From: Candidatus Hadersleviella danica
Lineage (GTDB): Bacteria; Chloroflexota; Anaerolineae; Promineifilales; Promineifilaceae
Assembly (NCBI GenBank): GCA_016711405.1
Contig: JADJSZ010000026.1
Coordinates: 37,942-101,941, forward strand
Direction: 5' to 3'
DNA length: 64,000 bases
How positions within the stretch are numbered: the stretch's first letter is position 1; each line of letters starts with the position of its first letter. Of this stretch, positions 58,520 through 64,000 are shown piece by piece. Under the pieces are notes generated by a model. That model made no database searches and was not told the DNA's origin. It saw only the letters and a list, made by a program, of their open reading frames with translations. The position numbers and the translations under genes were made by a program.

Positions 58520-61500
58520 ATGTACACAATTGGCCAGCGATACCAGCGACAAGAACAAATTGGGCATGGGGCTATGGGCATCGTTTATGCTGGGCGGGAC
58601 GAGCAGATGGGCACGGCCGTGGCCATCAAAGAACTCAAGCCCGAGCTAATCGGGGGCAACAGCGAATTGGTGGCTCGTTTTCGCCGCGAAGGGGAGGCCC
58701 TGCGCCAACTCAACCACCCCAACATTGTTAAAATGTGGGATGCGGTGGAGGAGGACGGCCGTTTTTACCTCATCCTCGAATACATCGAAGGGGGCAACCT
58801 GCAAGAGATGTTGACCCGGCAGGGAGCCTTGCCCATCGGCCGTGCTCTCACCCTTGCCCTCGATTTGGCCGATGCGCTGACCCGCGCCCACCGCTTGGGC
58901 ATCATCCACCGCGACCTGAAACCCGCCAATGTCCTCATCGCGGCCGACGGCACGCCCCGCCTGACCGATTTTGGCGTGGCTCGGCTAGGGTGGGATTCAG
59001 ACCTGACCCAAACGGGAGCCATTGTGGGCACGGTGGCCTATTTGTGCCCCGAGGCGTGTTTGGGGCACAGTTTGGACGAGCGGGCCGACATTTGGAGCTT
59101 TGGTGTGTTGCTCTATGAGATGTTGACGGGCAAGCGGCCGTTCCAAGGCGAACACCCCGTCGCCACCCTTCATGCCATCCTGCACGACCCCATTCCCGAT
59201 TTGCTGGCCGTTTTGCCCGAAGCGGGCGAAGCGCTGAATGATTTGCTTTACCGCATGTTGGTCAAGGAGCGCAACGGCCGCATCCCCTCCATTCGCCTCG
59301 TCGCGGCCGAGTTGGAGCAGATTTTGCAGAGCCATCAGCAGGGCACGCCCACCCCAACGGGGCAAAACACCCCTACCGCACCCCGCATCAGCCCCCACAC
59401 CCCCCTGAGCCAAATCGCCCCCACCCCGCACGCTGTGCCCCACAACTTGCCCCAACAAACAACCCCCTTTGTGGGGCGGCAAGCCGAGTTGGCCGAATTA
59501 TCGCGGCTGATGGGGGAAACGGCCGTGCGTCTCATCACCATTTTGGCCCCCGGCGGCATGGGCAAAAGCCGCTTATCCCTCGAGTATGGGCTGGCACAGG
59601 CCAAAGACCCCACGGCCGTATGGGGGGGCATCTACTTGGTGTCGCTGGCCCCGCTGGCCAACCCCGAGGCGATGGTCACGGCCGTGGCCGAAGCCATTGG
59701 CTTCCAATTTATTGGCCCCCACGACCTCCAAGGGCAATTGTTGACCCATCTACAGCCCAAAAAACTCCTGCTCATTATGGATAATTTTGAGCATTTGCTG
59801 GGGGCAGTGGCTTGGTGCAAGCGATTTTGCAGAGCCGCGCCAGAGGTCAAATTAATGGCCACCTCCCGCGAACGGCTGAACTTGACGGGCGAAACAGTCT
59901 TAACCATTGGCGGCATGGAGTTCCCCGATTGGGAAACCCCGGCCGATGCGCTGACCTACAGTGCGGTGCAACTCTTTTTGCAAAGCGCCCAACGGGTGCG
60001 GGTGGATTTTGACTTGCAGGCGGCCGATTTGCGTTATATTGCTCGCATTTGTCGCATGGTGGAAGGGATGCCGCTGGCCATTTTGTTATCAGCCGCATGG
60101 GTGGACACGCTTGCCCCGGCCGAAATTGCGGAGGAGATGAGCCAAAGCCTTGACTTTTTGGAGAGCGATTTGCGCGATTTGCCCGAGCGGCAACGGAGTA
60201 TGCGCGGGGTGTTTGGCTATTCGTGGCAACTGCTCACGGCCGAGGAGCAGGCCGCATTTGCCCGGCTCTCGGTTTTTCGGGGCGGGTTTAGCCGCACGGC
60301 CGCGCAAAGCGTGGGGCAGACTAATTTGCGTCTGCTGACCAAGTTGGTCAACAAATCGCTGGTCGGCCGAGATGCGGCCACGGGGCGGTTTGCCCTGCAC
60401 GAGCTATTGCGCCAATTTGGGGCCGAACAATTGCAGGCGATGGGCGAGGAAGCGGCCGTGCGCCGCACCCACAGCGACTATTATTTGCGTGCCCTTGCCC
60501 AACGACAGGATACGATTCAGGGGCCAGACCAAGTGGCCGTTAAGGCGGATATCGAGCAGGATTTTGAGAATGTGCGGGCGGCGTGGCTTGCGGCCGTGGA
60601 AAATGGGGATGCCGAACTCATTAATTTGGCGCGTATCACGCTCGATGTGTTTCTCTACAGCCGCAGTCGCTTACAAGAAGGGTATGTTTTGTTCACCCTT
60701 GCCATGAAGACGTTCACGGCCGAAACAACCCCGTGGCTCTTCTATCGCCTCCAGTCCAGCTTCTTTTTTGCCAACGCCCACGGCCCTGCCGAAATTGAAC
60801 AGGGTTTGGCGTGGGCGCGGGAACATGGCACCCCACCCGATTTAATCAGTTGGTTGATTAGTGCCTTCTACCTTCACATCGAACGCCAGCGCAACCCCGA
60901 ACGCGCCATTGCGGTGATGCAAGAAGCCTTGGCGTTGGCTCGGGCAACGGGACAGTTGGTATTTGAGTGCTATGTTCTGCACAATTTGGGCTATTCGTAT
61001 ACCTTTTTAGGGGAGATTGAGCAGGCCAAACAGTATACGCAAGCGTCGTTAGAGATTGCCCGCCGCACGGGCAATGTCCAACGAATTGCTATTTCGCTGG
61101 GCAATTTGGGGTGGGTGGAGTTTGCCCATTATGCCAATTATGCCAAGGCGCGGGCCATGCTGACCGAGACAGTGGCGATTTATCGCCAACTGAGTACGCC
61201 CCACTTAATCATCTATTACCTCATGGATTTGGGTTGGTTGGCGCTGGATTTGGGCGAGCAGGAAGAGGCAGAGCGCATTGCGGCCGAGCTGCAAGCCCTT
61301 GCCAAAGATGTGCAAAATCCGGGCATCCAGAACACGGCTCGTTTCCTGCCCATTTTGCTCAATGTAGCGGCCGAGAATTGGTCGGCCGTGCAACAAGCGT
61401 TGGTCAAGGCGGATGAGACGGCTCAAAATATCACTATGCAATTGAACATTCGCCTGTTGCGGGTCATCGTCAACCGCTTGCTGGGGGTGGCGCACGAGCA

Positions 61501-61822
61501 ATTAGCAGCCGATTTGGATTATATTTTGCGCAATAATCAGCAAGTCGTGCCCGATACGGTGGTAACCTTGTGGGTGGTGCTGGCACTGGCGGCCGAGAAA
61601 GCGGCCGTGGGCGAAGAAGAAGCGGCGGTGCAAATGCTTTCTTTTATCACCCACCACCGCTTGGCGCACACACCCACAGCACTGTTTCAGCGGCTGACCG
61701 CCACATGGGTGGCGAAATTGCAAGAGCGAATGCCCACCGCCCCATTCACGGCCGCATGGGCACACGGCCGTACCCTCACGGCCGCCGATGTGCTAAATTT
61801 CAGAGATAGAGACCAGAGATAG
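58520..61822 (+). CDS. Serine/threonine kinase-STAND ATPase-TPR protein
   Basis: An 1,100-residue signalling protein. The kinase domain (about 9-275) is intact: IGHGAMGIVYAGRD, VAIKELKPEL, IHRDLKPANVLI, LTDFGVARLG. A short linker leads to an NB-ARC/STAND domain (about 310-600): FVGRQAELAELSRLM, Walker A APGGMGKSRLS, Walker B LLLIMDNFEHL, and SREPLG-like TSRERLNL. Residues about 720-1,090 are tetratricopeptide repeats (ALALARATGQLVFECYVLHNLG; QAKQYTQASLEIARRTGNVQ). The same ATPase-TPR half is seen in the BTAD regulator at 14957, with a kinase here replacing the DNA-binding part. Family members switch between autoinhibited and oligomeric states; the ligand is unknown. Confidence 0.9.
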   Translation: MYTIGQRYQRQEQIGHGAMGIVYAGRDEQMGTAVAIKELKPELIGGNSELVARFRREGEALRQLNHPNIVKMWDAVEEDGRFYLILEYIEGGNLQEMLTRQGALPIGRALTLALDLADALTRAHRLGIIHRDLKPANVLIAADGTPRLTDFGVARLGWDSDLTQTGAIVGTVAYLCPEACLGHSLDERADIWSFGVLLYEMLTGKRPFQGEHPVATLHAILHDPIPDLLAVLPEAGEALNDLLYRMLVKERNGRIPSIRLVAAELEQILQSHQQGTPTPTGQNTPTAPRISPHTPLSQIAPTPHAVPHNLPQQTTPFVGRQAELAELSRLMGETAVRLITILAPGGMGKSRLSLEYGLAQAKDPTAVWGGIYLVSLAPLANPEAMVTAVAEAIGFQFIGPHDLQGQLLTHLQPKKLLLIMDNFEHLLGAVAWCKRFCRAAPEVKLMATSRERLNLTGETVLTIGGMEFPDWETPADALTYSAVQLFLQSAQRVRVDFDLQAADLRYIARICRMVEGMPLAILLSAAWVDTLAPAEIAEEMSQSLDFLESDLRDLPERQRSMRGVFGYSWQLLTAEEQAAFARLSVFRGGFSRTAAQSVGQTNLRLLTKLVNKSLVGRDAATGRFALHELLRQFGAEQLQAMGEEAAVRRTHSDYYLRALAQRQDTIQGPDQVAVKADIEQDFENVRAAWLAAVENGDAELINLARITLDVFLYSRSRLQEGYVLFTLAMKTFTAETTPWLFYRLQSSFFFANAHGPAEIEQGLAWAREHGTPPDLISWLISAFYLHIERQRNPERAIAVMQEALALARATGQLVFECYVLHNLGYSYTFLGEIEQAKQYTQASLEIARRTGNVQRIAISLGNLGWVEFAHYANYAKARAMLTETVAIYRQLSTPHLIIYYLMDLGWLALDLGEQEEAERIAAELQALAKDVQNPGIQNTARFLPILLNVAAENWSAVQQALVKADETAQNITMQLNIRLLRVIVNRLLGVAHEQLAADLDYILRNNQQVVPDTVVTLWVVLALAAEKAAVGEEEAAVQMLSFITHHRLAHTPTALFQRLTATWVAKLQERMPTAPFTAAWAHGRTLTAADVLNFRDRDQR

Positions 61823-61890
61823 AGATAGAAGCAAACATAGTTCATCGGTCTATTGTGTTTCCTCTATCTCTATCCCTACCCTCTATCTTC
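61806..61890. repeat. AGAGATAGAGA / CTCTATCTC inverted arrays (hairpin)
   Basis: AGAGATAGAGACCAGAGATAG units, a loop with AAACATAGTTCATCGG, and complementary CCTCTATCTCTATC units. The left arm overlaps the last codons of the kinase gene (FRDRDQR). Confidence 0.9.
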
Positions 61891-61936
61891 TTGCCCACCT
61901 AATTCGTTACATTTCCTGCCCCTTGGAGTACCACAC

Positions 61937-63094
61937 ATGACCTACGCCCGCGCCCGTTTGTGGCTTGGCATGAGCGGCATGGCCAGCCTCATTGGCCTCA
62001 CCCTCCTCGCCTTGCTCCTCCGCCTGCCCGCCCTGCTCCCCACCCAGCCCACCCACTTTTCGCTCGAACTCCAAAGCCTTCTGTTGGTGGCACTGGTCTA
62101 TGCCCTCATCCAACTCCCGTTTGATTTGTTCGGCGCTGCCATTTTGCCCCACGAATATGGCGACAATCCCCCTGCGTTTCTCGATTTTTGGCTCAAATGG
62201 GGCCGTGGCGTGGCCGTGCAGAGCGTTATTTTTGTCTTGGCGGCGTTGGTGCTGATGTTCGTCGGCCGTTCGCTCAGCTTTTTGCCCTTTGTTTTCACGG
62301 CCGGCTTGCTCATGTTCCTGCTGGTGCTGGTGCAAAAAAATGTGGCCCAATGGGTGGCAGGTTTGCCCCTCGTCAGCCACGATTTAACGCCCCAAGCGGC
62401 GCAACTCGACCAATGGGGGTTGAATTTGCCCGATATTCTGGTGGTGGAAAGCGAAACACGCGCCTTCACAGGCGGCATCGTCGGCCTGCCGGGGAGCGAT
62501 GAAGTCATTGTGCCTGCGGGGTGGTTCCGCGATTTGTCGCCCGATGTACTCGCCTTCCACCTTGCCCGCCGCGCCGAAGCAATTCAAGCGGGCGGCCGTC
62601 GGCGAGGCGTGTGGGTCGCCCTCATCCTAAACCTCATCGGCCTTGTCCTCACCAGCATCCTCTTGGCCGATAGAATTCACCTCGGCAGTGTCAGCGGGGT
62701 GGTGACGATTGGCTTGGGCATGACCGTCTGGTCGTTTATCGCCATCGTGGCCATGGCACGGCCGACCCGCGCCGCCATTCACACCCTCGACCGCTATTTG
62801 GGGGTGCTGGGGCTAGAAACCAGCCAAGTGGAAACGGCCTTATCTGCCCTCGAGGATCGGCAAGGGGACGAAGCGGCCACCACCTACGCCCTGCTTGGCG
62901 AGAGCTACGACACGCCCACCGTGCCCGCCCGGCTGGCCGCCCTCGGCGAATCGGGCTTTGGCACAGACCGCACAGCATGGCACGCCGGCCGCACTTTGCT
63001 CTATCTCTCATGGGTAGGGATGGGCTTCCTCGGCCGTGCGCTCCCCGCCCAACTCGGCCGTCCCGAACTGTGGGCCTTGCCACCTGTAGAATAA
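61937..63094 (+). CDS. M48-like membrane protein lacking the zinc motif
   Basis: A 385-residue membrane protein with hydrophobic segments at about residues 15-35, 45-65, 90-135 and 240-295, with a final weak segment. The soluble region has the order of an M48 peptidase: DILVVESETRAFTGGIVGLPGSDEVIVPAGWFRDLSPDVLAFHL, read in pieces. M48 enzymes have HExxH at this place, but here it is HLARR (about 220-224). The protein therefore cannot bind zinc in the usual way and may be a pseudo-peptidase. ATG 61937 is preferred since longer frames are repeat-encoded. Neighbours do not suggest a substrate. Confidence 0.65.
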   Translation: MTYARARLWLGMSGMASLIGLTLLALLLRLPALLPTQPTHFSLELQSLLLVALVYALIQLPFDLFGAAILPHEYGDNPPAFLDFWLKWGRGVAVQSVIFVLAALVLMFVGRSLSFLPFVFTAGLLMFLLVLVQKNVAQWVAGLPLVSHDLTPQAAQLDQWGLNLPDILVVESETRAFTGGIVGLPGSDEVIVPAGWFRDLSPDVLAFHLARRAEAIQAGGRRRGVWVALILNLIGLVLTSILLADRIHLGSVSGVVTIGLGMTVWSFIAIVAMARPTRAAIHTLDRYLGVLGLETSQVETALSALEDRQGDEAATTYALLGESYDTPTVPARLAALGESGFGTDRTAWHAGRTLLYLSWVGMGFLGRALPAQLGRPELWALPPVE

Positions 63095-63160
63095 GCCGGT
63101 CAGCAAATCAGCTAGTCAGCCAATTGTCATTCCGCATTCCCCATTCCGCGTTCCGCATTC
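63095..63160. repeat. GTCAGCAAATCAGCTAG and CGCATTC arrays
   Basis: GGTCAGCAAATCAGCTAGTCAGCC units and four CCGCATTC/CCCCATTCC units run directly into the open frame of the following membrane protein, without any ATG between. Confidence 0.9.
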
Positions 63161-64000
63161 TTCTTCTGCCCCTACTGGCCATCCAACCCCTCTTGCGCGG
63201 CCATGTGCCGTGGCAAGGGGATGGCTTGCTCCACTTTTATCGGGTTGCCGCCCTCGAGAGAGCCATCGCCACGGGCGATATTTTCCCCCGCTGGTTGCCC
63301 GATTTGGGCTTGGGCTACGGCTTCCCCCTCTTCAACTATTACGCCCCGTTTAGCTATTACATCGCCCTGCCGTTCCGCTGGGTGGGGCTGGGTTTGCCCA
63401 CGGCCGTGGCCGCCAGCTACGCCCTCGCCCTTGGGGTGATGGGTGTCGGCGCGTACCAACTCGGCCATGAACGGTGGGGGGAGCGGGGTGGGATGACGGC
63501 CGCGCTCGCCCTGCTCTACGCCCCCTACACCCTACTCAACCTGCACCACCGCGCCGCCCTTGCCGAACTGTGGGGGCTGGCGTGGCTGGTGATGTGCTTG
63601 TGGTTGGTGCAACACACGGCCGCGCACCCCCGCCGCTGGCCGTGGCTCACCCTCGCCTACTCAGCCCTCCTCCTCAGCCACAACATCACCGCCCTCATCG
63701 GCACGCCTGTGTTAATCGGTTATTCGTTATTCGTTATTCGTTATGGGGGAGTCTCTCAGTCGGTCAGTCTTTCAGTCGGTCAGTCTCTCAGTCGGTCAGT
63801 CAATTCGCAATCCGCATTCCGCATTCCCCATTCCGCAATCGCTCTCTCACTTGGCCTTCTTCTGACCGCCTTCTTCTGGCTTCCCGCCTTGGCTGAAACG
63901 GGTTATGTGCAAATTGATAAGGTGGCCGATGGAGCCAATTTTAGTTATGTCAATCATTTTTTGGATTGGCGAGAACTATTGGCATGGCCGCCTACGGCCG
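63124..64000 (+). CDS. Multipass membrane protein (PTPS-related/GT-like), repeat-invaded, 3' partial
   Basis: An open frame that runs off the window. The conserved part starts near 63157 with ILLLPLLAIQPLL and continues VPWQGDGLLHFYRVAALERAI, LGYGFPLFNYYAPFSYYIAL and LLSHNITALIG, the pattern of the membrane family with the 6-pyruvoyl-tetrahydropterin synthase-related domain (distantly glycosyltransferase-like). The family then expects another helix, but a block of about 43 residues encoded by heptamer repeats (63712-63842) intervenes before LSLGLLLTAFFWLPALAETGY. No ATG is present; TTG 63124 or an unannotated start is possible, and the N-terminus is itself repeat-encoded. Confidence 0.7.
   Translation, partial: MSFRIPHSAFRILLLPLLAIQPLLRGHVPWQGDGLLHFYRVAALERAIATGDIFPRWLPDLGLGYGFPLFNYYAPFSYYIALPFRWVGLGLPTAVAASYALALGVMGVGAYQLGHERWGERGGMTAALALLYAPYTLLNLHHRAALAELWGLAWLVMCLWLVQHTAAHPRRWPWLTLAYSALLLSHNITALIGTPVLIGYSLFVIRYGGVSQSVSLSVGQSLSRSVNSQSAFRIPHSAIALSLGLLLTAFFWLPALAETGYVQIDKVADGANFSYVNHFLDWRELLAWPPTA
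63712..63842. repeat. Three-family repeat cassette inside a reading frame
   Basis: TTATTCG heptamers (63720-63742), GTCTCTCAGTCGGTCAGTC units (63750-63800) and CGCAATCCGCATTCCGC units (63805-63840) lie back to back within the membrane protein gene at 63124. All three families are otherwise seen between genes. The block keeps the frame open and has no in-frame stop. Confidence 0.9.

Noticed and set aside
2196..63842. CRISPR array
   Set aside because: Repeats are 7 or 21 bp, contiguous and without spacers. No cas gene is present.

Overview
The window looks like a fragment of a Chloroflexota chromosome, probably an Anaerolineae or Ardenticatenia-like environmental genome. This is inference from gene content: secreted lipoproteins with Thr/Pro-rich linkers, large BTAD-STAND-TPR and kinase-STAND-TPR regulators, an F420 ligase, a Sec-type clade II nitrous oxide reductase and CoxG-like proteins. 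Most of it is GC-rich. The first 2.2 kb (pterin genes) and two toxin-antitoxin loci (about 25.7-26.4 kb and 44.3-44.8 kb) are visibly more AT-rich. I saw no rRNA, tRNA or CRISPR array.

Layout. 0-2.2 kb: end of folK, a FolM/PTR1-like reductase and an unknown Cys-rich protein. 2.2-9.6 kb: small housekeeping genes (homoserine kinase, thioesterase, Lgt-like protein, F420-0 glutamate ligase with an FMN-binding partner, SDR, glycosyltransferase). 9.7-14.7 kb: two lipoproteins sharing a domain and a TMEM43 homologue, all on the minus strand. 15-18 kb: a BTAD-STAND-TPR regulator. 18.5-23.4 kb: Nth-like glycosylase, pyrimidine-nucleoside phosphorylase, RuvC-RuvA and a secreted glycosidase-like protein. 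23.7-30.2 kb: kynurenine formamidase and kynureninase, sarcosine oxidase beta and delta, a CrtC/AttH-like protein and two TA modules. 30.4-33.7 kb: a MacB/Lol-like ABC exporter. 34.2-44.2 kb: a clade II nos cluster (nosZ, a NosB-like membrane protein, nosD, nosF, nosY, nosL, cytochrome c, DUF1858 protein, cupin, a divergent Crp/Fnr regulator and two small membrane proteins), which should reduce N2O to N2. 44.3-64 kb: two TA modules, a pseudokinase-SUMF1 fusion, LspA, RlmN, two small-molecule catabolic enzymes, two CoxG-like proteins, three tandem M42 aminopeptidases, a kinase-STAND-TPR protein, an M48-like protein without HExxH and a membrane protein carrying an internal repeat cassette.

The most unusual feature is the non-coding landscape. 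Nearly every intergenic gap holds short tandem repeats of about seven bases from several unrelated families (TTAGTGG, AATGACC, ATAACGA, ATTCACA, CGCATTC, GACTGAC, AGCCGTA, GTGCTGA, CGCAAAG). They are often followed by the reverse-complement array, so the spacer can fold into a long hairpin. The repeats also run into reading frames: they encode C-terminal tails of several proteins, and one block of three families lies in frame inside a membrane protein at 63.7 kb. They resemble cyanobacterial STRR heptamers in style. The hexamer CGGCCG is also greatly over-represented, in the manner of cyanobacterial HIP1.

Caution on sequence quality. At least ten genes are broken by single-base indels, most of them in homopolymers, and each can be restored by adding or removing one base. 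Two blocks are poly-G/C of implausible composition (23.5 and 43 kb). I treat the frameshifts as probable sequencing errors and annotate the restored genes as intact.
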